DNA of 49,046 nucleotides, from NCBI GenBank assembly GCA_003152695.1, contig PMAT01000078.1, positions 1 to 49,046 on the forward strand. Reading direction: 5' to 3'. Of this stretch, positions 17,479-26,176 are shown piece by piece. Under the pieces are notes generated by a model, which ran no database searches, had not been told where the DNA came from, and worked only from the letters and a program-made list of their open reading frames with translations. This DNA is from Acidobacteriaceae bacterium (lineage in GTDB: Bacteria > Acidobacteriota > Terriglobia > Terriglobales > Acidobacteriaceae). Positions within the stretch are counted from its first letter, which is position 1; each line of letters starts with the position of its first letter. The position numbers and the translations under genes are program-made.

Positions 17479-18757
17479 GGTCTGGCTCATCGTCCATCGC
17501 GAATACCTGGAGCGCATCCGCTCCAAGACATTTCTCCTGTTTACGCTGCTGATGCCAGCCTTGATGGCCGGCAGCATCCTGATCCCAGCGAAACTGGCGG
17601 ACCTCAAATCGGGCCCCCCCCGGCGCATTGTCGTCGTGGCTACGAATGCGGATTTGGCGGCGGCGGTAAAGCAGGAATTGCTCGCTCCACCACCCGCCGC
17701 GTCCTCCGCGGGCCCGCCTGAGAAAATAGCACCGAAAGACAACTTCGTGGTGCAGATTAGCACCACGCCGACGGCGGAATTGCACGACGCCCTGGGCCAG
17801 CAGGTAAGCGCCGGAACCATCGACGGCTTCCTGTGGCTGAACGAGGATGAGCTGGCGAATCACAAGGCCACCTATAGCGCCAGGGATGTTACCGACTTTC
17901 AGACTAATGCGGCGGTGCGCTGGGCGTTGCGGACTGCGCTAGTGAAGCAATCCCTGGCGCAGAAGGGCATGACCGGGCCTCAGGTGGAGACGCTCCTCAC
18001 CCCGGTGGTACTTAGGACGGTGCACATCACCAAAGGCCATGAAGGCGCCAGCGGCATCACGGTGTTTGTGACCGGATTCATCATGGTCATGCTGCTCTAC
18101 ATGAATGTGCTGATTTACGGGATGTCGGTGATGCGTTCTATCATTGAGGAAAAGACCTCGCGCATTCTGGAGGTACTCCTCTCCTCGGTCACAGCGAAAG
18201 AGCTGCTTGCTGGAAAGATTCTTGGGGTGGGAGCGGTTGGTTTGACGCAGATTTTGATCTGGCTGGTAATTGGCGCTCTCTTCTCTACTCCGGGAATGGT
18301 GGCCGCGCAGGCGTACCTGTCGAATGTGCATATCGTCGTCTCCGCTATCGCGTGGTTCGGGGTCTTCTTCCTGCTCGGGTACTTTCTCTACAGCACGGTG
18401 TATGCCGCGCTGGGAGCCATGGTGAATAGCGATCACGAAGCGCAGCAGATGCAATGGCTGGTCTTCTTACCGGTCTTGCTGTCCGTTTTGCTGGCAAATC
18501 CGGTGATGCAGCACCCTGATTCACCGATGGCGGTTTGGCTTTCCCTGGTACCCTTCTTCGCTCCGATCCTGATGTTTATCCGGGTAGTGGAGGAGCAACC
18601 GCCCGCCTGGCAGCTGGCGCTTTGTCTGACGCTGATGCTGGCCACGATTTATGGGCTGCTGGCGCTCTCGTCGCGCATCTACCGGGTTGGCATCCTGATG
18701 TACGGCAAGCGGCCGACATTGCCCGAACTGCGGCGCTGGTTGAAATACGCAGGTTAG
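17471..18757 (+). CDS. ABC-2 type permease (NatB-like)
   Basis: Inner-membrane partner of the preceding ATPase, 428 residues. One N-terminal helix (about residues 20-40), a ~170-residue extracytoplasmic domain, then about five helices. The segment SIIEEKTSRILEVLLSSV before helix 3 is the typical coupling motif of NatB/YhaP-like permeases. Such systems export Na+, peptides or antibiotics; substrate unknown. It overlaps the ATPase gene by 8 bp, so the two are coupled. Confidence 0.93.
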   Translation: MHKVWLIVHREYLERIRSKTFLLFTLLMPALMAGSILIPAKLADLKSGPPRRIVVVATNADLAAAVKQELLAPPPAASSAGPPEKIAPKDNFVVQISTTPTAELHDALGQQVSAGTIDGFLWLNEDELANHKATYSARDVTDFQTNAAVRWALRTALVKQSLAQKGMTGPQVETLLTPVVLRTVHITKGHEGASGITVFVTGFIMVMLLYMNVLIYGMSVMRSIIEEKTSRILEVLLSSVTAKELLAGKILGVGAVGLTQILIWLVIGALFSTPGMVAAQAYLSNVHIVVSAIAWFGVFFLLGYFLYSTVYAALGAMVNSDHEAQQMQWLVFLPVLLSVLLANPVMQHPDSPMAVWLSLVPFFAPILMFIRVVEEQPPAWQLALCLTLMLATIYGLLALSSRIYRVGILMYGKRPTLPELRRWLKYAG

Positions 18758-18786
18758 AGTTATGGCGTGTCCGGGCAATTGGCCGC

Positions 18787-18802
18787 AGGTCGCGTGCGAC
18801 CT
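18787..18802. terminator. Palindrome after the ABC operon
   Basis: AGGTCGC-GT-GCGACCT lies 30 bp after the permease stop and between convergent genes. It has no T-run and a two-base centre, so an operator-like palindrome is an alternative to a terminator. Confidence 0.3.
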
Positions 18803-18875
18803 CTGCGTCCGGCCATTCGGGGTGCTCTTGCTGAATTCGCCATCAGCATTCCGATTGGGCGAAGGACTGCCTGGT

Positions 18876-19244
18876 TTAAAGTACCGCGGTAAGGCGGTAT
18901 TCGCGGGCCACAGGTTCTACGATTTTCACGCGTCCGTGGCCAGGATTGATTTGTTCGCGGGTCCGGACCACTCCCGCCCGCTCTAACTTCAGAACGTCTC
19001 GGCGGACGGATTTAGGATCACGCTTCAGCGCGGCCGCCAGCGCGGTGATCGACGACGACTTTGTCCGCACTCTCTGAACCAGCCGGAGACGCTCCGCCGT
19101 CAGCACCTCGACCATAGCGAGTGGGTCCTCGAAAGTGATGGTGATCTCCGGCCGGATCGCTTCCCGTCGATCCAGCTTGCGGGCCCGCTCCAAGGACCGC
19201 TTCGCGTAGCCTTCAAATCCATCCGTATTAATTCTCAACTTCAT
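18876..19244 (-). CDS. HVO_A0114-type DNA-binding protein, likely TumA-like antitoxin
   Basis: 122-residue winged-helix protein. The C-terminal part SSITALAAALKRDPKSVRRD followed by LKLERAGVV is the HTH plus recognition helix, ending in a wing. The N-terminal part is charged and helical. Its ATG overlaps the stop of the preceding gene (ATGA at 19241-19244). Proteins of this type are found beside DUF6516/TumE toxins, as here, so an antitoxin and autorepressor role is likely by context. Confidence 0.75.
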   Translation of the reverse strand: MKLRINTDGFEGYAKRSLERARKLDRREAIRPEITITFEDPLAMVEVLTAERLRLVQRVRTKSSSITALAAALKRDPKSVRRDVLKLERAGVVRTREQINPGHGRVKIVEPVAREYRLTAVL

Positions 19245-19504
19245 ATCGGCTCCCTCTTCTGGCGGAGTTCCCGCACTTCCTTTAGAAATCGTTCCAGCAG
19301 CTTCTCGTACCTGATAAAAGCAACCTTCTCCTCGGTACTGGCGAAATGCCGATGATGATCACCGTGGTTGTTGTCGTAACCCAGTACCCTGCCGTTGTCC
19401 CGGGCACAAAGAACATGATTGATGAACGCCAGGTTGTACTTCACGACTGCGCCCTGAGAGTCCTGCCATACCTCTTCGCAGACGACACCTTGCCGAGAGC
19501 ACAA
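19241..19504 (-). CDS. DUF6516 family protein, likely TumE-like toxin
   Basis: 87-residue basic protein containing KYNLAFI, GRVLGYDNNHGDHHRH and a C-terminal helix LERFLKEVREL, the pattern of DUF6516 proteins (toxins of unidentified mechanism). The only start I find is TTG at 19504, and the usual N-terminal strand region is poorly conserved, so the 5' end may be damaged or mis-assigned. Cotranscribed with the HTH gene by a 4-bp overlap. Confidence 0.65.
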   Translation of the reverse strand: MCSRQGVVCEEVWQDSQGAVVKYNLAFINHVLCARDNGRVLGYDNNHGDHHRHFASTEEKVAFIRYEKLLERFLKEVRELRQKREPI

Positions 19505-19576
19505 CGCACTTGGGTTGTTTCGTCTACAACCTTGCGCAGGCTCCCGGTTTCTTCACCTGCGAATCATATCACAGAT

Positions 19577-19593
19577 AGGGCTTCATAAGCCCT
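19577..19593. promoter_or_regulatory. Perfect inverted repeat upstream of the TumE/TumA-like pair
   Basis: AGGGCTT-CAT-AAGCCCT, 7-bp arms. A TATGAT-like -10 hexamer on the minus strand lies near 19565, putting the palindrome at about the -35 position. That is a reasonable place for an antitoxin operator. No T-run follows, so a terminator is less likely. Confidence 0.4.
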
Positions 19594-19759
19594 TCCTGTG
19601 GGCAGGATTAGCGGGGATTGTAGGATGGTCCCGAGTCTCGCGCGACCCTGCCTGACTGCGCCCACATAGTCAGAAATTCGGGGAACGTGGTCGCGGCCAC
19701 GAATTTCGGCATCTAAGGTCTATCATAAGAGCTGGCGAAATTCCTCGACTCCCCAAGTT

Positions 19760-19794
19760 TGCGACAAAGAGTTTAGCGACCAAAAACTGTCGCA
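19760..19794. promoter_or_regulatory. TGCGACA...TGTCGCA inverted repeat upstream of the FecR gene
   Basis: TGCGACA (19760-19766) and TGTCGCA (19788-19794) are exact reverse complements, with an extra GCGAC half-site at 19776-19780. They end 14 bp before the start of the FecR/DUF6600 gene. The half-site is the same as in the Fur/cytochrome divergent region (27114-27222). Operator function is inference. Confidence 0.4.
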
Positions 19795-19807
19795 GAAAGA
19801 GAACTCT

Positions 19808-21949
19808 ATGACAGAAAAAGTTGCGAAGTTAGGTTGGTGGAGCGCAGTGCTCGCCTTGGCGCTATCGACCGCAGTCTTCCCCGCGCGAGCCACCGCTCAA
19901 GACCAAGGTCAACCGGATGATCCCCCCACTCGCGTCGCTCGACTCGGCTACATGGAAGGTTCGGTTTCCTTCCAGCCCGCCGGCGAGAACGAATGGGTCG
20001 AAGCCGTTGCTAATCGCCCCATGACGACCGGCGATAAGCTGTGGGCCGACAAAGGCTCGCGCGCCGAATTGCAGCTCGGATCGGCCGTGATTCGCCTGAG
20101 CGAGAACACCGGCGTCTCCTTCCTCAACCTGGATGACCATACCGCGCAGATCCAACTTTCGTCGGGTACGATCAACCTTCGGGTGCTCCGCCTCGACCCG
20201 AACGATGACTTCGAGGTGGATACACCGGACTTGGCCTTCACCGTTTCCCAGCCCGGAAACTACCGGCTGGACGCTAGTGAAGACGGCACCTCCACCGTCG
20301 TCAACCTGCGCGACGGCGGGGGCCAGGCCACGGGCAACGGCCAGACCTACACACTGCACGCCGGCCAAAGAGTCACGTTCAGCGGAGGAACCGATTCGCT
20401 GAACGCCGATGTAGAAGACCTCGGTGGCCCCGACCAATTCGACAACTGGGCCAACGGTCGCGATCATCGCGACGATAATTCGCCCTCGGCGCAATATGTG
20501 TCCCGCGATGTCGTCGGCTACGAAGATTTGGATGACCATGGAAGCTGGCGCGACGATCAGGACTACGGCCATGTCTGGTACCCGAACAATGTCGCCGTAG
20601 GCTGGGCGCCGTATCGCGAGGGCCACTGGGACTGGATCTCCCCCTGGGGATACACCTGGGTTGATGACTCCTCTTGGGGCTACGCCCCCTTCCACTATGG
20701 ACGCTGGGTAACGGTGGGCGGCCGCTGGGGCTGGATAGCCGGGCCAGTGAATGTGCGGCCCGTGTATGCGCCAGCGCTGGTGGTCTTCATCGGTGGAGGC
20801 GGCGGGGGTTTCGGCGGCAATGTGGGATGGTTCCCGCTCGGTCCGCGCGAAGTTTACGTGCCCCCTTACCAAGTCAGCCGTGGCTACATGAACCAGGTGA
20901 ATGTCAGCAACACCACGGTCAACACCACCACCATCACCAACGTTTACAACAACACCATCATCAATAATCGAACCACGAACATCACCAACGTGAACTACGT
21001 GAACCGGAATGTTCAGGGTGCGGTGACGGTGGTCCCGCAACGCGCTTTTGCCAGCGCGCAGCCCGTCGCCCGCGCGGCGGTTGCCGTAAACCCGCAGCAG
21101 ATTGCCGGGGAGCCCGTAAGCGCGAGGGTCGCCGTGGTTCCCACCCAGCAAAGCGTGCTGGGAGCGAAAGCTTCCACCGCGAACCGCGTGACCACGCCGC
21201 CAGCAGCAGTAATGAACCGGCAGGTGGTCGCCAAGCGGACGCCGCCTCCACCACCGGTGCCATTTGCAAAACAGCAGCAGGCCCTGGCAGCGCATCCCGG
21301 ACAGCCTCTGGCGCAGCACGAGATCCAAAACTTGCGTCCAGCCGCCGCGGCTGCGCACCCGATGGTCAAGGTAGCGCCTCCCGGCAAACCGGCGACGCCG
21401 ACCCCCGGCCATCCCGGCGGCGCGCCCAATGCTGGCCGCCCAGGACAGCCCACTCCGCCTGCCAACCAGCCGAATCGTCCCGCGCCGCCCGCTGAGACGA
21501 ACCGTCCACCCACAGCGCCACCGCCGAATCGCCCCGCGCCGCCTGCTGAGACGAACCGTCCGCCTGCAGCGCCACCGAATCGCCCCGCGCCGCCTGCTGA
21601 GACGAACCGTCCACCTGCAGCGCCGCCGAATCGCCCCGCGCCGCCCGCTGAGACAAACCGTCCACCCGCAGCGCCGCCGAATCGCCCCGCGCCGCCGCCT
21701 CAGACGAATCGTCCGCCAGTAGCACAACCGCCGAATCGCCCGGCGCCGCCGCCTCAGACGAATCGTCCGCCGGAAGCGCAACCGCAGAACCGTCCTCCGG
21801 TAGCACAACCGCCGAGTCGCCCCGCGCCTCCACCGGCAGCGGCGAAGCCATCTCCGCCGCCGCCACATCAGCAACCGAACCTGACGCCTGAGCAGAAAAA
21901 GAAGCAGGAAGAAGAACAGAAGAAACAGCAAAAGCCGCCGGGCGTGTAG
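19808..21949 (+). CDS. Secreted FecR-domain / DUF6600 protein with proline-rich repeat tail
   Basis: 713 residues. Signal peptide (residues 1-30, ending ARATAQ), then a FecR-like domain (~44-190), a Trp/Tyr-rich DUF6600 region (~235-330, with WAPYREGHWDW, WGYTWVDDSSWGYAPFHYGRW-like repeats), a Gly loop (331-345), an Asn/Thr-rich stretch (~365-405) and a long Pro/Asn/Arg tail with 17-18 residue repeats (556-669), ending in a Lys/Glu/Gln-rich segment. FecR domains normally sense TonB-linked signals with a sigma factor; none is nearby and there is no membrane helix apart from the signal peptide, so a periplasmic or surface structural role is more likely. A strong terminator follows. Confidence 0.85.
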   Translation: MTEKVAKLGWWSAVLALALSTAVFPARATAQDQGQPDDPPTRVARLGYMEGSVSFQPAGENEWVEAVANRPMTTGDKLWADKGSRAELQLGSAVIRLSENTGVSFLNLDDHTAQIQLSSGTINLRVLRLDPNDDFEVDTPDLAFTVSQPGNYRLDASEDGTSTVVNLRDGGGQATGNGQTYTLHAGQRVTFSGGTDSLNADVEDLGGPDQFDNWANGRDHRDDNSPSAQYVSRDVVGYEDLDDHGSWRDDQDYGHVWYPNNVAVGWAPYREGHWDWISPWGYTWVDDSSWGYAPFHYGRWVTVGGRWGWIAGPVNVRPVYAPALVVFIGGGGGGFGGNVGWFPLGPREVYVPPYQVSRGYMNQVNVSNTTVNTTTITNVYNNTIINNRTTNITNVNYVNRNVQGAVTVVPQRAFASAQPVARAAVAVNPQQIAGEPVSARVAVVPTQQSVLGAKASTANRVTTPPAAVMNRQVVAKRTPPPPPVPFAKQQQALAAHPGQPLAQHEIQNLRPAAAAAHPMVKVAPPGKPATPTPGHPGGAPNAGRPGQPTPPANQPNRPAPPAETNRPPTAPPPNRPAPPAETNRPPAAPPNRPAPPAETNRPPAAPPNRPAPPAETNRPPAAPPNRPAPPPQTNRPPVAQPPNRPAPPPQTNRPPEAQPQNRPPVAQPPSRPAPPPAAAKPSPPPPHQQPNLTPEQKKKQEEEQKKQQKPPGV
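21473..21814 (+). repeat. 51-54 bp tandem repeats in the FecR gene
   Basis: Six to seven units encode NRPAPPAETNRPPAAPP-like 17-18 residue repeats. Inner units are nearly identical in DNA; the last two change AET to PQT and gain Gln, indicating recent expansion at the centre and older units at the 3' side. Copy number is likely to vary between strains. Confidence 0.85.
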
Positions 21950-21997
21950 CGCCGAGCATGCAACAGAAAGGCATGTGAGAGGTCTGAAAATTTAACC

Positions 21998-22028
21998 GGC
22001 ATCCCGGCAATGTTGGGATGCCTTTTCT
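21998..22028 (+). terminator. Rho-independent terminator after the FecR gene
   Basis: GGCATCCC (21998-22005), 9-base loop, GGGATGCC (22015-22022), followed directly by TTTTCTT. This is the clearest intrinsic terminator in the window, 49 bp after the stop codon. Confidence 0.9.
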
Positions 22029-22325
22029 TGCAGAAGTTTTAGTTGAGTTGCCAGCGGGGTCTTCGACGTCCGCTACTGGAGCTGATGGAACGGAGTGTAC
22101 AATCTCCGTCCCGTTCCTCCTCTTCCTCAGCACATTACCCCGGCCCCAGTCGAGACTGGCATCAGCGCAGAAGTTTCCCTTCCTTACTTTCCACACTAAA
22201 GAGCTAAGGTTAAAGCTGTGTTTAATGAGTCAAAAGTGTATAGTATGGCAACCCACTTCCATGGTCTAGACAAGACACATCAGCGCAAGTAAACTCCCGT
22301 TGCGGCGCACTTTGTGGGGGAGATT

Positions 22326-22529
22326 ATGAACTCGTTTGGCGCCAATGCTGCGTTAGTACTGCTATGCCTGGTTGTGATGGCCACAGTCTGGGCCATCATA
22401 GCGCTCATATCTTTTGCACGGAGAGAGTGGCCGACTGCAAGAGAAGTGGACAAACTGCAACACGACAGGCTTCACCAAAGGCTGGAAGAAATCACCAGCC
22501 AAACGGCGGAGCCCAAACAAGCAGTCTAG
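22326..22529 (+). CDS. Small single-pass membrane protein, 67 aa
   Basis: One transmembrane helix (about residues 9-30, ALVLLCLVVMATVWAIIALI) followed by a charged cytoplasmic tail with helical character. GGGGGAG precedes ATG 22326 (spacing 3); GTG at 22314 is an alternative with no ribosome site. Family not recognised. It stands alone between a terminator and a convergent gene. Confidence 0.6.
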   Translation: MNSFGANAALVLLCLVVMATVWAIIALISFARREWPTAREVDKLQHDRLHQRLEEITSQTAEPKQAV

Positions 22530-22591
22530 CTGCGCTTCTTAGGGCACAACACCGCGGTGACTCTGCGGTCGTTGTATTCCTGGAGATGTGT

Positions 22592-23158
22592 CTATTGCAA
22601 TGTAATGTGGTCGGGGTAACGGGGCGCCGGCGATAGATGCAGATCAATTTCGCGCGTTTCCTTTGTACCCAAGGTAAGCTGCTGTTTGCCAAACTCCATC
22701 CTTGGACCTTCCATTTCAATCTGGTAAGTGCCCGGAGCCAACGACATCAGCAGGGGTGTCTTCCCAACCGGCTTGCCATCAATTCGCACCATCGCATTTG
22801 CCGGCACAGACTTGAAGCTGAGCTTGGCTGCATCCTGTCCTGCACGCTGCTCCAGCGCGCGCCGGTTGGCATCCGCGGGATTGTACTCCGTGTCGTTCAC
22901 AGCGGCCGCGCCCTTGCGGGAGGCGGCTGCGGAAGCCGGCTTTGTTCCCTGGGATAGCGCCGATCCTATCTTGTTGCCGAGTCCGGCTGCGCCGGTGCCA
23001 GCGCCGGTCGCGACGTTACCGTATTCCATCGTCGCCTGAGCGGCGGCAGGGTGCGTACTCAAACAGACCAGAAGCGCGATGGCCATGGCCGTGGCTGCAA
23101 CCCGCTGCACAACCGACACCACATCAGCCAGAAACATCGATCGTGAACTCTGGAACAT
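22592..23158 (-). CDS. Secreted PEGA-domain protein
   Basis: 188 residues. Signal peptide ending AAAQA (about residues 1-41), an Ala/Gly-rich linker, then a PEGA-like beta domain (~115-175): KLSFKSVPANAMVRIDGKPV, GKTPLLMSLAPGTYQIEME. PEGA domains are small beta sandwiches found in cell-surface and S-layer-associated proteins. ATG 23158 has GGAGG nine bases upstream; the frame is open to 23203 without need. Function unknown. Confidence 0.8.
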   Translation of the reverse strand: MFQSSRSMFLADVVSVVQRVAATAMAIALLVCLSTHPAAAQATMEYGNVATGAGTGAAGLGNKIGSALSQGTKPASAAASRKGAAAVNDTEYNPADANRRALEQRAGQDAAKLSFKSVPANAMVRIDGKPVGKTPLLMSLAPGTYQIEMEGPRMEFGKQQLTLGTKETREIDLHLSPAPRYPDHITLQ

Positions 23159-23269
23159 TGATGTGCACCTCCGGATCGCTAATGTAGCACAAATGTAGCA
23201 CACAGTACCGGCCCGGAAGCGCGACCAGAGTGTGCCGGCGGAAAGGCCTGTTGCCGTTCGGGTCTGGCG

Positions 23270-23515
23270 CTACTTTTGCATTCTGTATAAGCGCGTGCGC
23301 GCCCGGCGCGCCTGGGACTCCATCGCTCGAATGCGTTTACGGCTGCGCATCCAGGTAATCCCCATGGCGACGCCTACCAACAAGATCAGGCCCGCGGTCG
23401 CGCGATCTTGCACCGTGGCACCCAGTCCTTGAGCGGAAATGGCCCACAGCACACCGCTGCCAATGACCAGCAAAGCGACATAGCCCATAATCGAAGTAAG
23501 AATTGCAGACTTCAT
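23270..23515 (-). CDS. Small two-helix membrane protein, 81 aa
   Basis: Two hydrophobic helices (about residues 7-26 and 36-53) and a strongly basic C-terminal tail (MRSRKRIRAMESQARRARTR). ATG 23515 has GAGGAG with 7-base spacing. No family recognised. It is divergent from the AAA+ ATPase gene, separated by ~300 bp. Confidence 0.65.
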   Translation of the reverse strand: MKSAILTSIMGYVALLVIGSGVLWAISAQGLGATVQDRATAGLILLVGVAMGITWMRSRKRIRAMESQARRARTRLYRMQK

Positions 23516-23822
23516 GACGCAACTCCTCACCAGACTGACCGAGTGCCGCGATCGCGGAGAGTCCGCGCGGCTACTACTCGGCGCCAGCAAGTAATAAGTA
23601 AATTGACGCCATTTTAACAGCCTCATCGCCGCAACCGGTCCCCAAAAATTTGACTTGGCTTGGATGGGAAGGTGGGGCCGACGAGATCATCGGCCGGCTT
23701 TTCGTTCTGCTCCTGTGCGAGGGAAGCGGTTGGCGGGCCACGGCAAAAGCGTGCTGCGTTTGCTGAGTGGGTGATATATTGGAGATTCCAGGCAGCACTG
23801 CCCTTGCAGTCGGGAGTCACCC

Positions 23823-25136
23823 ATGGGTCATTCTTCAGCGGTCCTAACTGAACCTGCTCCTAAAACTAAACCGGGGATGGCGGCACCGCCATCTCCCGAG
23901 TCCCTTGCGGAAGTTGGCGTCCGCCAAGCCTTCCTGGAAGACCTGGCGCTAAAAATCCTGTATGTAGCCGGTCCTATGTCGCTTCAGGAATTAGCCTGGC
24001 AGATGCGGCTCAACTTCGGAGTGGTGAAAGAACTGCTGCACCGGCTGCGGGCCGAGCACCTTTGCGAAGTCACCGGGATAATCGGGAATATTCCCGAGAT
24101 CGCCATCACGTCTCCCGGCAGATCGCGGGCCTTGGAATTGTTGGCCATGAACCAGTACTCGGGCCCGGCTCCGGTTTCCTTGACCAGTTACGTAAAACAG
24201 ATCCGCCAACAGAGCGTCCGCAATGTGGAAATCCATCCCCCCGACATCAGCCGCGCCTTCGCCCATCTGGTGCTGGACGCCAAGACACTCGCCAAGCTGG
24301 GGACCGCACTGAATTCGGGCACTTCCATTTTCCTCTACGGACCAACCGGCACGGGGAAATCCTCGATTGCCACAGCCCTTTCCAACGCCTTTGCCTCCGA
24401 TCGGGTCTGGGTGCCGTTTGCGGTGGAAGTCGATGGGCAAGTTATCTCGGTCTTTGACCCGCATGTTCACGCCCAAGTTGGTGACTCGCAAGCGCACGGT
24501 AGTGATGCGCGGTGGGTGCTCTGTCGTCGCCCCAACGTCTTGGTCGGCGGCGAGCTCACCATTGAAATGCTGGAGCTGCAACTGAACCCGATTACCAAGT
24601 TCTATACCGCTCCGGCGCAGATGAAAGCCAACAATGGGGTGCTGATCATCGACGACTTCGGCCGCCAGCGCCTGCGCCCCGACGAACTGCTCAATCGCTG
24701 GGTGGTCCCGCTGGATCGCGGAATCGACTTCCTCAGCTTAGCGGGAGGAAAAAAGGTCGAGATCCCGTTCGAGCTGTTCGTCGTATTTGCCACCAATTTG
24801 GACCCCGCCACCCTGGTGGACGCCGCGTTTTTGCGCAGAATTCAGACCAAGATCAAGGTGGATGCGGTTTCGCATCAGCAATTCCACCAGATCTTCCGCG
24901 CCGTTTGCAGCGAAGCCCAACTGCAATATGAAGCGGACATCGTCGATGCGTTGATCGATCGCATCCAAAGCCAACTGAAGGAGCCGCTGCGGGCCTGCTA
25001 TCCCCGCGACATTGTGAATCAAATTCGCTGGTCGGCGCGTTACGAGCAGAGAGAACCACGCCTGGATCAGGCCGCCGTGCAGACTGCCGTGGAGGCGTAT
25101 TTCGCCATCGGGACCGGGGATACAGCCCTGGAATAA
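23823..25136 (+). CDS. Winged-helix AAA+ ATPase (MoxR-like)
   Basis: 437 residues. An N-terminal winged-helix-like domain (~35-100, KILYVAGPMSLQELAWQMRL) is fused to an AAA+ module: Walker A GPTGTGKS (173-180), Walker B GVLIIDDFGRQ, sensor-1 type FATNLDP, Arg-finger region AAFLRRIQTK and a helical lid. MoxR-like ATPases usually act as chaperones with VWA-domain partners, but none is adjacent. ATG 23823 has GGGAG with 6-base spacing. Monocistronic. Partner and role unknown. Confidence 0.85.
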   Translation: MGHSSAVLTEPAPKTKPGMAAPPSPESLAEVGVRQAFLEDLALKILYVAGPMSLQELAWQMRLNFGVVKELLHRLRAEHLCEVTGIIGNIPEIAITSPGRSRALELLAMNQYSGPAPVSLTSYVKQIRQQSVRNVEIHPPDISRAFAHLVLDAKTLAKLGTALNSGTSIFLYGPTGTGKSSIATALSNAFASDRVWVPFAVEVDGQVISVFDPHVHAQVGDSQAHGSDARWVLCRRPNVLVGGELTIEMLELQLNPITKFYTAPAQMKANNGVLIIDDFGRQRLRPDELLNRWVVPLDRGIDFLSLAGGKKVEIPFELFVVFATNLDPATLVDAAFLRRIQTKIKVDAVSHQQFHQIFRAVCSEAQLQYEADIVDALIDRIQSQLKEPLRACYPRDIVNQIRWSARYEQREPRLDQAAVQTAVEAYFAIGTGDTALE

Positions 25137-25265
25137 CCTTGCGCGGCGGATGCCGGAACGTAATACTCACGCTGCGCGAATAACCATTGGACCCGCAGGA
25201 CATCAACCCTCTCATCTTCGCTACAGGCGCGCCCGCCTTGGGCATGTCGGCTTAGGCACAGCCGA

Positions 25266-25281
25266 GGGCGAAGCCCAGTAT
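25266..25281. repeat. 16-bp core of the 45-bp dispersed repeat
   Basis: GGGCGAAGCCCAGTAT matches the core of the repeats at 7725 and 16515. Only the core is shared, so it may be a short relic or chance similarity around the GGGCGAAGCCC palindrome. Confidence 0.45.
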
Positions 25282-25295
25282 TTCTTGACCACCCG

Positions 25296-25763
25296 CTAAT
25301 ATTCCCGCGAGTCCTCGCTCCATTGACATATCAGATCGCGTTCTTTCGCGGTAAGCCGGGCCGGCCTGTGAATCAGCGTGTATTTCCTGTCCGGCATGTC
25401 CCCATTGGTCACTTGTTCGCAGATTTCCTCCAGCTTGTCGGTCTTCTGGTTCGCTGAATAACCACCCCATTCCGACAGATTCATCGCCTTCCGGGCCTGG
25501 TGTACATCGCGCGCGATCACCCACGAGACCGGAGCCACGTAACTGTACCAAGGCCACGAAGTTTCATCGGAGTGGCAGTTTTTGCAGGAGCGTTCGAAGA
25601 CCGCTTTCGCCTCGGCAGGCATCGGCAAGGTTGCGTAGATGGTTTGCGATGGATCCATTCTGGGATTGGTCCGATTCACGGGAATGAACTGTATCGCCGC
25701 AAGTAGAACCAGGGCCGCAAGTCCAATTCTCCTCGTTAGAGGCAAACTCAAAATTTTCCTCAC
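25296..25763 (-). CDS. Haem-binding domain protein (CxxCH)
   Basis: About 155 residues: an N-terminal signal/anchor helix (IGLAALVLLAAIQFIPV), then a haem-binding domain with CKNCHSDET, SWPWYSYVAPVSW and ARKAMNLSEW, the pattern of the single-haem 'haem-binding domain' family. Exported. Start uncertain: GTG 25761-25763 gives a normal N-terminus; no good ribosome site, and translation may depend on the upstream cytochrome gene, which stops 24 bp before it. Confidence 0.8.
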   Translation of the reverse strand: MRKILSLPLTRRIGLAALVLLAAIQFIPVNRTNPRMDPSQTIYATLPMPAEAKAVFERSCKNCHSDETSWPWYSYVAPVSWVIARDVHQARKAMNLSEWGGYSANQKTDKLEEICEQVTNGDMPDRKYTLIHRPARLTAKERDLICQWSEDSREY

Positions 25764-25786
25764 GGACTCAGCGGACCTCGTTACGT

Positions 25787-26176
25787 TCAGTGCAACGACT
25801 TCACATAGCAGATAACCTGCCAAATCTGAGGATCGCCCAGCTTGACCCACGATGGCATACCTTGGCTGCGGTTCCCGTTCACCAGCAGCCAATGCAGGTC
25901 GCCGTCGGTGGCTTCGTGCTGCACCCGAGAACTCTTCAGCGAAGGCCGCTTCTTGGTTCCCTCTGCGTCCTGGCCATGACAGTGGGCGCAGTGATCGAGG
26001 AAGATTCGGCGGCCCGCAGCCACCGCGTCCGGCTGGTCGCGATAGGGATTGACGCGCTCGCGCTCGCGCTGCGAAACGTTGGTCAGCCACGCGCCATTGG
26101 AGGTGGCGAATGCGGCCATCGCGCACCAGAGAATGAGCAACGCGGCGATGAAGAATGGGGCCGGCCTGCTGGTCAT
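25787..26176 (-). CDS. Small c-type cytochrome
   Basis: 129 residues with signal peptide (PFFIAALLILWCAMAAFA), one haem attachment site CAHCHG and a distal Met in NRSQGMPSWV, so a class I cytochrome c. Periplasmic electron carrier or the haem domain of a larger complex. ATG 26176 overlaps the stop of the envelope-protein gene (ATGA, 26173-26176); the three genes form one operon. Confidence 0.92.
   Translation of the reverse strand: MTSRPAPFFIAALLILWCAMAAFATSNGAWLTNVSQRERERVNPYRDQPDAVAAGRRIFLDHCAHCHGQDAEGTKKRPSLKSSRVQHEATDGDLHWLLVNGNRSQGMPSWVKLGDPQIWQVICYVKSLH

Noticed and set aside
21473-21814. Regular repeats that could suggest a CRISPR array
   Set aside because: Units are in frame, encode Pro-rich repeats and have no unique spacers.
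19862-21931. 689-codon minus-strand frame opposite the FecR gene
   Set aside because: Arg/Leu-rich low-complexity product produced by the antisense of Pro/Asn/Arg codons. The plus strand has signal peptide, domains and terminator.
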